Origin: Bacillus thermotolerans
GTDB taxonomy: Bacteria > Bacillota > Bacilli > Bacillales > Domibacillaceae
Direction: 5' to 3'
Length of the DNA stretch: 64,000 bases
Assembly (NCBI RefSeq): GCF_000812025.2
Contig: NZ_JWJE02000014.1
Coordinates: 1 to 64,000 of the forward strand
Shown in pieces: positions 40,808 to 48,749 of the stretch (positions are counted from its first letter, which is position 1; each line of letters begins with the position of its first letter). The notes under the pieces are model-generated. The model saw nothing but the letters and a program-made list of their open reading frames with translations, was not told where the DNA came from and did no database searches. Made by a program: the position numbers and the translations under genes.

Positions 40808-43082
40808 ACCCACTGATCTTTCTCATAATGGCACCGATGGCATAAGAATCAGATGTTCTCATTGAGGATGCATCTTTTCCAAAACATTCACACCAAATCT
40901 CCATATTGCAGACAAGGGTTCTTTTTACTGTTCCAACACGGGTGCCGCCGCCAAATTCGCTACCGCCGAGGAAATTTCTACGCTCGTATAAAGACATAGT
41001 GTCCCAATCATCCGGCAAGAGCGTATCCAAGTAAGTACGAACTAGTCCTTCTCGTTCATCTGTTTCCATGGCATCTGCCTGTTCACTAGTTGCCATGGAT
41101 ACATCATCACCTTCAAGGTAGAGTTTTTCTCCTTTCTCATAAAGAACTAGTGCCTCTGCCCAAATCTGCTGTACTTCCTCTTTAGTCATCTGCCAAGCTT
41201 TCTTTTTACTGTTGCCGCTAATGCGGACTGGCCAAAATCTACGGTTACCCGTAATATCCCGAAGAAATCCGCTTTCGGCATTGGTAGAACCTACAATCAC
41301 GCATTGACGGGGATGGCTTTCCACGTTGACTCCATAACTGGCACGGTATTTATCATCCGCCCTCGAAATAAAGGACTTCACAATTTCCACATCCGTCTTA
41401 CGCATACCAGCAAGCTCACCCAGTTCCAATAACCAATATCCCTGAAGTTTCTCAGCTCCGGATTTATCTTTCATGTCCGTAATGGTCAAACTATCTGAAA
41501 ACCAATCTCCAGCAAGTTTTGCAAAGAAGGTTGACTTACCGATACCTTGAGGACCGTTTAAGATAAGGACACTATCAAACTTTGTGCCTGGTCTATAAAT
41601 GCGGGCTACCGCTGCAACCATCGTTTTGCGGATAACTGCTTTTGTATAGGAATTATCTGTTGCACCGAAATAATCAATTAGTAGATTATCTACTCGACTA
41701 ATTCCATCCCATTTTGGCAGGGAGTCCAGGTACTCCTTAACAGGATGGTAGGCTCGTTCAGCCGCTACCGCTAACACAGCATCCTTGGTCTTGGTAGGTG
41801 AATAGACCCCGTATTTGCTACTTAAATACACTTTAAGAAGTGCATTATCTGAATCATTCCAACCCACCTTGATTTGTTCCCAAGGCAGGCCACCTTTGGC
41901 ATCGATCCCATCACGGTGGCAATTGAAAGCGATATGTTGTAATTCCTCATCATGCCGAATAATCAAGACAATGTTATCCAATGTGTCTTTTATCCGACCT
42001 TGCTTATCCAATTCCAAAGCTGTCTGCCAATCCTCATCACTAAACTCCTCTTCAGCCTGTGCCTGTCTTTCCTTAGAAAACTCAACTTTTACTCTTTCAT
42101 CTTTTATAGCAAACTCGCACATTGCCACAAAAGACGGCATCTTACCAGGAACTGTAGTGGTAGAAGCTTTATCATCTAAAGAACCGAATTTATGAATACG
42201 AACGAGATCAAAAGCATTGAGGAGTAATCCACTTGCTGGGTCTGTAGCATGGTGGCTGTATGCGAATTTATCATCATAGATAATCACACCGGCACTACTA
42301 TCAGCTGGAATATAATCGTATCGCCCTTCCATAGTAGAAGGTGCATAAACTGCACCTAAGAATTTCTCAATTGCTTCACGTACGGGATAGGCACGGCAGA
42401 ATGTTCCTACAACACCTTCCTTTAAAAGCGGGTCCGCTTGCTCTTTAAGACTGCGATTTATAACTTCAGACTGCCTGCTTGATACTGGCCAAGTTGACGT
42501 ATCTCGCCAGTTTTCATATTTTGCAAGATAAATATCCGGGTCAAGTAATGCTCCATCCTGCTCTTCGTAGACAAATTCACCGTTAGAGGAAGTGGATGGC
42601 CAATACATAAGGCGATGAGCTTCATATGTCGTATCATCGAAAAGATCAATACCAATTTCTTTTGCCACCATACGTCCAACAGCTGCATATGCTTCTTCGC
42701 TGATCTCACGAGCAAGGGGAACGATAAGTCTGAGTCTTGGATTTTCTGGTGTGTGCTTATGAGTGGAGTAAACGCAACATTTGAAATCGAAAAGCATACT
42801 GATTTGCTCCCAGATATTCGGTCTACCGTAATCCATATCGAGGGTAAGCAAAGAACGACACAGAACATTACCCTTCTTTCGCCTTCCTTCTTTTAAATGT
42901 CCTCCGACAAAGCCGCCCACATCCTTGATATCATCTTGCTGCCCTTTTTTAAGTTTCCGATATTCTTCTACTGTTTCCGTAGTGTGTTGCGTCGTCTTTA
43001 CACGGGAGCAAAAATCCTCCCAGGAGATATCTTTGTTTTTCCATTTCCTATCCATCCGGCTATTGCCTACTGCAATTTTCAT
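40716..43082 (-). CDS. VapE-family replication protein (primase-helicase)
   Basis: The 788-residue protein has an N-terminal half resembling a primase/polymerase (LLTLDMDYGRPNIWEQISM, then CVYSTHKHTPENPRLRLI) and a C-terminal VapE ATPase (about 480-700): LNGPQGIGKSTFFAKLAGDW as Walker A, WLLELGELAGMRKTDVE, and CVIVGSTNAESGFLRDITGN. Such proteins open and prime DNA replication of phages and satellites. The ATG at 43082 follows GAGGAGGTTGAAAGC. Its last part overlaps an iteron-like repeat cluster. The neighbours are a DUF4406-type gene upstream and VRR-NUC downstream. Confidence 0.9.
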   Translation of the reverse strand: MKIAVGNSRMDRKWKNKDISWEDFCSRVKTTQHTTETVEEYRKLKKGQQDDIKDVGGFVGGHLKEGRRKKGNVLCRSLLTLDMDYGRPNIWEQISMLFDFKCCVYSTHKHTPENPRLRLIVPLAREISEEAYAAVGRMVAKEIGIDLFDDTTYEAHRLMYWPSTSSNGEFVYEEQDGALLDPDIYLAKYENWRDTSTWPVSSRQSEVINRSLKEQADPLLKEGVVGTFCRAYPVREAIEKFLGAVYAPSTMEGRYDYIPADSSAGVIIYDDKFAYSHHATDPASGLLLNAFDLVRIHKFGSLDDKASTTTVPGKMPSFVAMCEFAIKDERVKVEFSKERQAQAEEEFSDEDWQTALELDKQGRIKDTLDNIVLIIRHDEELQHIAFNCHRDGIDAKGGLPWEQIKVGWNDSDNALLKVYLSSKYGVYSPTKTKDAVLAVAAERAYHPVKEYLDSLPKWDGISRVDNLLIDYFGATDNSYTKAVIRKTMVAAVARIYRPGTKFDSVLILNGPQGIGKSTFFAKLAGDWFSDSLTITDMKDKSGAEKLQGYWLLELGELAGMRKTDVEIVKSFISRADDKYRASYGVNVESHPRQCVIVGSTNAESGFLRDITGNRRFWPVRISGNSKKKAWQMTKEEVQQIWAEALVLYEKGEKLYLEGDDVSMATSEQADAMETDEREGLVRTYLDTLLPDDWDTMSLYERRNFLGGSEFGGGTRVGTVKRTLVCNMEIWCECFGKDASSMRTSDSYAIGAIMRKISGWNKYTGNKNGTINFPIYGKQRAYSRTEEQS

Positions 43083-43513
43083 AAGCTTTCAACCTCCTCA
43101 TGCTCCGGACTAAAATATCTGACCGTTTGTCTGCGTTTCTTGGCTACTTCAATTTCCCTCGCCATACCGGTTGAGATGGTATTGCCCAGCACCCACACCT
43201 CGGAGCATTTGCCCATGAGCACGATGTCCATAAATATGGCAAGTTCCCGTTCCACAGGATTTTCATCATCCATAAACTGCGGAAACATAAGGTGGGGAGC
43301 AATCGGAATACAGTTTTGGTCTAATGCAAACCTGCAAAAGCTGCGAGCCTTTTTAATGTTTCCTTCTACATCACCGGAATAGGGAGAACAGATATATACA
43401 AGCGGCTTAAAGGCAGATTTTTTCTCTGCCTTTTCCTTTTTCATTATGTTGGTCAGTGCTTCATGGGGAGTTGGGTCATGGTATCCTTCGTGATTGAATT
43501 TGTTGATTCCCAT
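43079..43513 (-). CDS. DUF4406-like nucleoside/nucleotide-related protein
   Basis: The 144-residue protein has the Rossmann-like pattern VYICSPYSGDVEGNIKKARS, then CIPIAPHLMFPQFMDD and a segment SEVWVLGNTISTGMAREIE, typical of DUF4406/DUF1937 proteins related to nucleoside 2-deoxyribosyltransferases. It could act on nucleotides of phage or host DNA synthesis; the reaction is not established. Its ATG (43513, after GGAGGGTGTGTA) overlaps the antirepressor stop (TAATG). Confidence 0.75.
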   Translation of the reverse strand: MGINKFNHEGYHDPTPHEALTNIMKKEKAEKKSAFKPLVYICSPYSGDVEGNIKKARSFCRFALDQNCIPIAPHLMFPQFMDDENPVERELAIFMDIVLMGKCSEVWVLGNTISTGMAREIEVAKKRRQTVRYFSPEHEEVESL

Positions 43514-44265
43514 TACACACCCTCCATTTCTATCTGAGGCAAAATACCGTCTGCCTTCATCAGTTCGTAAATGAAGAGTCTGCCTTTTTGTGTCCAATAT
43601 GTATGGACCTTTGTATGCTGTTGCCCGTTACTGCCAAGGTAGCTATGAGTCTTAGTGCTGGTGTAACCTTTTTCCGCATACTTCTGATATAAAAGCCAAA
43701 TGCCGCCTTGTTTAAATTGGATACCCTTTTTATTAAGATAGCGGTTCATCCAAATAGCTGACTTACCGTAATCTTTGGCGATTGCTGATGTGGAAATGAG
43801 GTCTTTGCAATTTAAAACCACATCGTAATAAGAGACTTTCGGTTTCATTTCTGCAATTTGCTGATTCTGAACAGCAACTGTACCTTCAAGCACTTTATTT
43901 TGTTTCCTTACTTGTGTTAGCTGTTGATTGGCAATCTGAAGTGCCCTTGCCATGATTGCTTCTGGGGAATTCCATCTTCTTTCTATTTCAAGAAAGTATT
44001 GACGGCACTCTTTCCCTTTTGGAGTACGCTGTATCATGCACAGCTCTTTTGCCATGTCAATTGTTAACTGATGGTCAATGCTTGGTCTGCCTCCAGTACT
44101 TTCGCTCAAAAATGAGCTAAAGTCTGATCCTTCCTCAAATCCGTACTCACACATTCTTGGAAACCAGTCTTTATAAGCGGTCTTTACTTCCAAGGCTTCA
44201 TGTAAATCACGACCGAGTACGGTTGGTTGTTGATTTTCATAGTTGATTTTTACTAATTCGTCCAT
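43513..44265 (-). CDS. Phage antirepressor (AntA plus KilA-C domain)
   Basis: The 250-residue protein has an N-terminal AntA/AntB domain (PTVLGRDLHEALEVKTAYKD, YGFEEGSDF, then a TGGRPSIDHQLTIDMAKELC segment), a coiled-coil linker (about 110-150) and a C-terminal KilA-C/ANT domain (LISTSAIAKDYGKSAIWMNR, GIWLLYQKYAEKGY). It would inactivate the phage repressor or act on DNA in lytic growth. The ATG at 44265 follows CAGGAGGTAATTCGT. Ten bases of the upstream leader element are complementary to this ribosome binding site. Confidence 0.9.
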   Translation of the reverse strand: MDELVKINYENQQPTVLGRDLHEALEVKTAYKDWFPRMCEYGFEEGSDFSSFLSESTGGRPSIDHQLTIDMAKELCMIQRTPKGKECRQYFLEIERRWNSPEAIMARALQIANQQLTQVRKQNKVLEGTVAVQNQQIAEMKPKVSYYDVVLNCKDLISTSAIAKDYGKSAIWMNRYLNKKGIQFKQGGIWLLYQKYAEKGYTSTKTHSYLGSNGQQHTKVHTYWTQKGRLFIYELMKADGILPQIEMEGV

Positions 44266-44302
44266 ACGAATTACCTCCTGCAATATAGTCAGAGAGGAAA
44301 CC

Positions 44303-44342
44303 CCTCTACCTAATAGCCACAGGAGGTAATGATTGTTGAGGA
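44303..44342 (-). promoter_or_regulatory. Conserved leader element, copy 2
   Basis: Read leftward: TCCTCAAC, 19 bases ending TGTGGC, TATTAGGTA and then GAGG. The CCTC in the variable part can pair with this GAGG, closing a loop with GGCTATTAG. Alternatively, TTACCTCCTG within the element is fully complementary to the CAGGAGGTAA ribosome binding site of the antirepressor gene about 45 bases downstream, so it could switch between two structures. Confidence 0.55.
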
Positions 44343-44364
44343 TTTTGAAAAATTAATTTGGAAT

Positions 44365-44450
44365 TCTGATTATCGTGCGAAATTTGTATATGCTAAAATG
44401 GATTTAAAGATTGATTCAGCAGTTTTTTATTTCAACAAACGGACCTGATT
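44365..44450 (+). repeat. Diverged intergenic repeat, copy 2
   Basis: This is the partner of 136-220. It lies in the 311-base gap between the antirepressor and the MerR gene, upstream of the mer promoter, and probably marks the edge of the inserted metal cassette. Apart from this and the leader element the gap holds no gene. Confidence 0.5.
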
Positions 44451-44526
44451 TATCGAGTAAGGCTTATTGAAAAATGACAGTTTATTTTAAGAAAGTAGAA
44501 CGATAATAGAATATAAAATACTTTCC

Positions 44527-44558
44527 TTGACCCTGTACTATGGTACAGGGTTTATAAT
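44527..44558 (+). promoter_or_regulatory. MerR-type promoter and operator
   Basis: A -35 box TTGACC (44527-44532) and a -10 box TATAAT (44553-44558) are separated by 20 bases, the overlong spacing of MerR-controlled promoters. The dyad ACCCTGTAC-TATG-GTACAGGGT fills the spacer. MerR would bind it, repress without metal, and untwist it when metal is bound. Confidence 0.9.
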
Positions 44559-44576
44559 TTATACGAGGTGAGATAG

Positions 44577-44972
44577 ATGCAATACCGTATTGGAGAACTG
44601 GCTGAAAAGTGTAGCGTTAACAAAGAGACCATTCGATATTATGAGCGTTTAGGATTAATTCCAGAGCCTAATCGTACCGAAAAAGGATACCGAATGTATT
44701 CCCTACAAACGATTGATCGATTGAATTTCATAAAACGAATGCAGGAATTGGGATTTACCTTAAATGAAATTGATAAATTGCTAGGGATTGTCGATCACAA
44801 CGAAGCAAAGTGCCGTGACATATATGATTTTACTGTTCTTAAATTAGAGGACATCGAGCGTAAAATTGAAGATCTTAAAAAAATTGAACAAATGTTGATA
44901 GACCTTAAAGAAAGATGTCCTGAAAACAAAAATATTTATGAATGTCCTATTATCGAAACTTTAATGGATTAA
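44577..44972 (+). CDS. merR: MerR-family mercury-type regulator
   Basis: The 131-residue protein has the MerR helix-turn-helix (YRIGELAEKCSVNKETIRYY, then LIPEPNRTEKGYRMYS) and the dimerisation coil. Cysteines lie where mercury ligands are expected: C79-like in VDHNEAKCRDIYDF and two near the end (KERCPENKNIYECPII). This matches Bacillus Hg(II)-responsive MerR as I remember it. It starts after CGAGGTGAGATAG and is driven by its own MerR-type promoter. Only one further gene follows, and no mercuric reductase is present. Confidence 0.88.
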   Translation: MQYRIGELAEKCSVNKETIRYYERLGLIPEPNRTEKGYRMYSLQTIDRLNFIKRMQELGFTLNEIDKLLGIVDHNEAKCRDIYDFTVLKLEDIERKIEDLKKIEQMLIDLKERCPENKNIYECPIIETLMD

Positions 44973-45025
44973 GAAAAGAAAGCAGAAGAATACTTACAGA
45001 AATAATAAATTGTAAAGGTGGAAGA

Positions 45026-45487
45026 ATGATGGAAGATTGTTGTAGTAACGTTAAAGAAATAAAAATTGAAAGTAATGGTAATTGTCCATCGTGTAAAAAT
45101 AAAGCTAAAAATGTAAAGTTGATTACACTAAAATCATTGCTTAAACCATCTGCATTAGAAACATTAAACTCTAAAGAAAATCACTATTTTTGTTCAAACG
45201 AAGATTGTGAAGTAGTCTATTTTGATACGAATAATAAAAGGTACATTGTATCTGACATAAAGGTAGCTGTACATCAAAAAGATGACTCAGTAACTACCCC
45301 AATTTGTTATTGTTTTGATTGGACAAAGGAAAAAATTAAACAATATGTGGAAAATGGACTTGCTCCTAATCCTGTAGAGCATATTCGCGAAAATATAAAA
45401 GAAAACCGATGTGGTTGTGAAGTAAACAATCCACAAGGTAGTTGCTGTTTAGGCAATGTTACAACTTATATTAGAAAAATGTCATAA
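45026..45487 (+). CDS. Cysteine-rich metallochaperone with CopZ N-terminal-like zinc ribbon
   Basis: The 153-residue protein contains NGNCPSCKNKAKNVKLITLK (zinc ribbon start), then HYFCSNEDCEVVYFD, CYCFDWTKE and a final GCEV-CCLG cysteine cluster. The layout fits the 'putative iron-sulfur cluster-binding metallochaperone' family with a CopZ N-terminal-type domain and a Bfd-like C-terminal part. It might carry Hg or Cu, but the metal is unknown. The start at 45026 has AAAGGTGG upstream. It lies 53 bases after merR and is followed by a terminator, so the two make one small operon. Confidence 0.75.
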   Translation: MMEDCCSNVKEIKIESNGNCPSCKNKAKNVKLITLKSLLKPSALETLNSKENHYFCSNEDCEVVYFDTNNKRYIVSDIKVAVHQKDDSVTTPICYCFDWTKEKIKQYVENGLAPNPVEHIRENIKENRCGCEVNNPQGSCCLGNVTTYIRKMS

Positions 45488-45560
45488 GGAACCTAAAATT
45501 TGCTTTTCTTCAACAAAATAAATTAATATTCTTTGGCAATCTGGCCATTTGTGAAACAAA

Positions 45561-45600
45561 CAAGATAGCACGTACTAATCATAAAATAAGTGCTATCTTG
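45561..45600 (+). terminator. Terminator of the merR operon
   Basis: An 11-bp stem CAAGATAGCAC/GTGCTATCTTG is followed by TTTTC. It separates the inserted metal cassette from the oppositely transcribed phage DNA polymerase gene. Confidence 0.82.
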
Positions 45601-45668
45601 TTTTCTTTGTAAAAAAATTGAAGATATTTCAACCTCTTTCCACACGATAATCCGAATACCCAATGAAT

Positions 45669-47612
45669 TTAATCTTTTTGATAAAACTGACACTCATAGC
45701 CGTCAGCACTGAGTAACAGACCATTTGCCCAGGTTGGTGTCTTAGCCATCTGTTCACAGATAGCGGAAAGTGACATTCCCATATCCGCCTCGATGATAAT
45801 CTCATCGTGTACATGAGCCACAATAGAACAATTCTTTAATGTCTGCATGGCATGACACAAAATGTCACGACTAATTGCCTGAACAATATTCTCTACAAAT
45901 TTGGGTCCATAGCTTTCGATTCTTTCCCATTTTTTCGTCCCACCGACCCCTTCGTAAGTAACCGATTCACCGCCGAACACATTCTCTCCCATACGAGGTT
46001 TCACATAAGAAAGCCGTCTACCAGAAGGGAGGATAATAAAGAGCATTCCACTTTGATATATAAATTTAATGCCATGTGTCGCTGTGGGAGTTTTTTGCTT
46101 AACACAAGTTTTTATTGCACGGTCAACATCCCACCAAAGTTTTGTGATATTGGGATTGGATTGTCTCCAAGCCGTTACAAGGGGCTGAAGTTCCTCTTCT
46201 TCAATTCCCATCTCCAAAGCACCCATTGATTTTAATGCTCCAACAGATCCACCATAACCGAGGGCAAGTTCGGCTATTTTCCCTTTCTGACGAAGGTGAC
46301 CGTTCACACCATGCTTTTCAACAGGTACATTAAACATCTGAGACGCACTGGCACAGTAGATGTCACCGCCTTTTTGGAATACATCTATTCTCCATTTCTC
46401 ACCTGCAAGCCAAGCAATGACGCGAGCCTCAATCGCTGAAAAATCTGCAACGATGAACTTCTTACCTTCTCGCGGTATAAAAGCAGTACGGATAAGTTCC
46501 GACAGTACCTCTGGGATTGAATCATAGAGTAAAGTAAGAGCATCAAAGTTTCCGCTTCGAACTAAAGCACGGGCCTGTTCCAAATCGACCATATGGTTTT
46601 GGGGGAGATTTTGTAGTTGAATCAGCCTGCCCGAAAATCTGCCAGTTCTATTTGCTCCATAAAACTGAAACATTCCTCTTGCACGACCATCTTTGCATAC
46701 TGCATTCTCCATTGCCGTATATTTTTTCACCGATGATTTTGCAAGCTGCTGACGAAGTTCCAAAACAGTGCCTAGTGGTTCAGGTGCTGTCTTTAACATC
46801 TCAGCAACTGCTTTTTTACCAAGACTATCTGTTTCCAATCCGTTATCAGCAAGCCATTCTTTCATTTGTTGTACAGAGTTTGGATTCTCCAAATTAGTTA
46901 TATCCTGCATTAAAGCCATTAGCTTTTCCCGCGACTGTTCATCCATCTTGACGGCTTGTTTTACAAAAGCCATGTCAATAGCGATACCACGATCATTGAT
47001 TTTCTGGTCAAGATGATATTCTGACCATATATTCTCTGGAAGCGGGAATTTAGATAGTCTCTGCTGTATTGACATCTCGGCTTCCACATCACGGAGGTTA
47101 TATGCTTTAAACCGCTCCCATTTTTCCATGTCGTGTTTCGGCAGATTACGAACTCGTCCTCCATTTGATTTAGTAGGGGAGCATGGTGTACAGAAATATT
47201 TAATGAGGTCTTTGCCTTCTATTAATTTTTGTTTTTCCAATCCTAAAACTGCACCGACACCCTCGAGTGAAAGGGGAAGTCCCATATAAGCCGACCATAT
47301 CATGGAACATTTCCAGGATGTAGGGTCAAGATAATCAGAGAGGTTAAGCCATTTTGATAGACACACACGCTCAAACATAGCATTAAAGGCCCATTTGGTA
47401 ACGGAATTATCCATAAGGGCATTGATTATTTCTTTTGGGATTTTCTCTCCGCAGGCAAGATCAACCACCTGAACTACACCGCCATCAATCGAATAACCAA
47501 ACAACAGAATTTCAAAATCATCACTCTCGGCATAACGGTAGACTCCACATTTTTGAAGATTGGCACTACTATAGGTCTCTAAATCTAAAGATAGACTGTT
47601 TATTTTAGCCAC
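45669..47612 (-). CDS. Phage DNA polymerase, family A
   Basis: The 647-residue protein has an N-terminal 3'-5' exonuclease-like domain (SLDLETYSSANLQKCGVYRY, then KWAFNAMFERVCLSKWL) and a family A polymerase domain: motif A VADFSAIEARVIAWLAG, motif B KGKIAELALGYGGSVGALK and motif C IVAHVHDEIIIEAD. It is the replicative polymerase of the phage. It starts at a GTG (47612) after GGGAGGTTATATTC and overlaps the HNH gene. The downstream gene order is interrupted by the MerR cassette, which sits between this gene and the antirepressor. Confidence 0.92.
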   Translation of the reverse strand: MAKINSLSLDLETYSSANLQKCGVYRYAESDDFEILLFGYSIDGGVVQVVDLACGEKIPKEIINALMDNSVTKWAFNAMFERVCLSKWLNLSDYLDPTSWKCSMIWSAYMGLPLSLEGVGAVLGLEKQKLIEGKDLIKYFCTPCSPTKSNGGRVRNLPKHDMEKWERFKAYNLRDVEAEMSIQQRLSKFPLPENIWSEYHLDQKINDRGIAIDMAFVKQAVKMDEQSREKLMALMQDITNLENPNSVQQMKEWLADNGLETDSLGKKAVAEMLKTAPEPLGTVLELRQQLAKSSVKKYTAMENAVCKDGRARGMFQFYGANRTGRFSGRLIQLQNLPQNHMVDLEQARALVRSGNFDALTLLYDSIPEVLSELIRTAFIPREGKKFIVADFSAIEARVIAWLAGEKWRIDVFQKGGDIYCASASQMFNVPVEKHGVNGHLRQKGKIAELALGYGGSVGALKSMGALEMGIEEEELQPLVTAWRQSNPNITKLWWDVDRAIKTCVKQKTPTATHGIKFIYQSGMLFIILPSGRRLSYVKPRMGENVFGGESVTYEGVGGTKKWERIESYGPKFVENIVQAISRDILCHAMQTLKNCSIVAHVHDEIIIEADMGMSLSAICEQMAKTPTWANGLLLSADGYECQFYQKD

Positions 47613-48127
47613 GAATATAACCTCCCAACTTTTATGTGACTAATAGTTGTTGGGGAGACCTTGTATTTATCCGCTATCTCTTTTCCAGTAAATCCACAGA
47701 TCAACCTAAAACGAATATCGTATACATCTTCTATACTCAGTTTCCTCCATCTCTTTCCTTGGCGATAAACATCAAGGATATTATCAGTCCGGGTTCCATA
47801 CCTCAAATTTAATAACCTATTATCTTGTGGATTGCCGTTTATATGCAAAACCTCTGTTCCTTCTGGTGGCTTTCCTACGAATGCTTTCATAACTAATTGG
47901 TGGACAGGTACACTATTGCTACCACGTCTTAAAACAACAGATTGATGACCAGCTTTACAATATTGACCTGGTTTTAATATCCTTTCTGGCACAATTCTAA
48001 GGAAAGGCTTCCCAGTATACCAATTTCTGCTCATAACTTTTCTTTTAAGGCTTTTAACTCTACCTTCAGAACTAACTTGATATTCTCCCTCGTATCCACG
48101 GATATCTCTCCATACTTCTATATCCAT
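47600..48127 (-). CDS. NUMOD4-HNH homing endonuclease
   Basis: The 175-residue protein starts with a NUMOD4 motif (EVWRDIRGYEGEYQVSSEGR), followed by an HNH core (VPVHQLVMKAFVGKPPEGTE, VLHINGNPQDNRLLNLRYGT) and a C-terminal helix-turn-helix (FTGKEIADKYKVSPTTISHI). These are free-standing homing endonucleases that spread between phages, often next to DNA polymerase genes. It overlaps the polymerase start by 13 bases and has a good AGAGGGGG ribosome binding site. It looks like an inserted selfish gene. Confidence 0.88.
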   Translation of the reverse strand: MDIEVWRDIRGYEGEYQVSSEGRVKSLKRKVMSRNWYTGKPFLRIVPERILKPGQYCKAGHQSVVLRRGSNSVPVHQLVMKAFVGKPPEGTEVLHINGNPQDNRLLNLRYGTRTDNILDVYRQGKRWRKLSIEDVYDIRFRLICGFTGKEIADKYKVSPTTISHIKVGRLYSWLK

Positions 48128-48148
48128 TTAATTCCCCCTCTTTCCAAT

Positions 48149-48191
48149 ACAAACGAGGTGACAGAAGAACAACTTCCACCACCCCGTTTGT
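48149..48191 (-). promoter_or_regulatory. Hairpin upstream of the homing endonuclease gene
   Basis: ACAAACGAGGTG (48149-48160) pairs with CACC-CCGTTTGT (48178-48191) with a bulge. It lies between the DUF2815 stop and the endonuclease ribosome binding site. It could terminate transcription weakly or lower endonuclease expression. Confidence 0.5.
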
Positions 48192-48200
48192 ATTTATTCC

Positions 48201-48749
48201 TTATGCTAGAAAATCATCATCTTCAATAGTTGTGAAGTCATCAGCTGCATTGGTTCTTCCGCCTAAAGGCTCTCCATCGCTTATCTTCTGGATGTTGCCA
48301 AGTCCACATGCTACACCCTTATTGCCATTAGAGTTAAAAGCATAGAAATTCAGGGATACTCTTGCATAACAACCACTGTAAACCTCGTTACGATCCAATA
48401 TAGGTCTGACTGCTTTATCTACTATTTGGGGTGGAGTCTTGCTGTTGGCATTTACAAAGTAATGTCCTTTGTAAGCCTCGTCATCACGTTCTACGTCACC
48501 GTCTCGAAGTGGCAGTTTGATAGCAGCCTTATTAGGCTTTTTACCACCAAACTTTGCAAGGCCCTCTTCAATGGCTGCATCTACGGCTGAATTGATTGCG
48601 CTGATAGTTTCCTTATCTGTTTTAGGAATCAATACCGATACGCTATACTTTTCCGCTCCGCCATTGATGGATACGGGCTCCCAGCCGTGAAAGTAGCTAA
48701 GACGTGTGTTGACGCTTGTAACAACCTTAGTTCTGTTTTGATTATTCAT
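48201..48749 (-). CDS. DUF2815 protein, probable ssDNA-binding protein
   Basis: This 182-residue protein matches the DUF2815 family (SYFHGWEPVSINGGAEKYSVS, IPKTDKETISAINSAVDAAI, then RDDEAYKGHYFVNANS and SGCYARVSLNFYAF). Members are thought to bind single-stranded DNA in phage replication. The acidic C-terminus (DDFTTIEDDDFLA) is typical for single-strand binding proteins and partners with replication enzymes. It overlaps the DUF2800 gene by eight bases. Confidence 0.85.
   Translation of the reverse strand: MNNQNRTKVVTSVNTRLSYFHGWEPVSINGGAEKYSVSVLIPKTDKETISAINSAVDAAIEEGLAKFGGKKPNKAAIKLPLRDGDVERDDEAYKGHYFVNANSKTPPQIVDKAVRPILDRNEVYSGCYARVSLNFYAFNSNGNKGVACGLGNIQKISDGEPLGGRTNAADDFTTIEDDDFLA

Noticed and set aside
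40591-40813. Two overlapping minus-strand frames at the end of the VapE gene
   Set aside because: They overlap the VapE end in other frames and reflect the GGAAC-type repeats; no proper start signal beyond chance.
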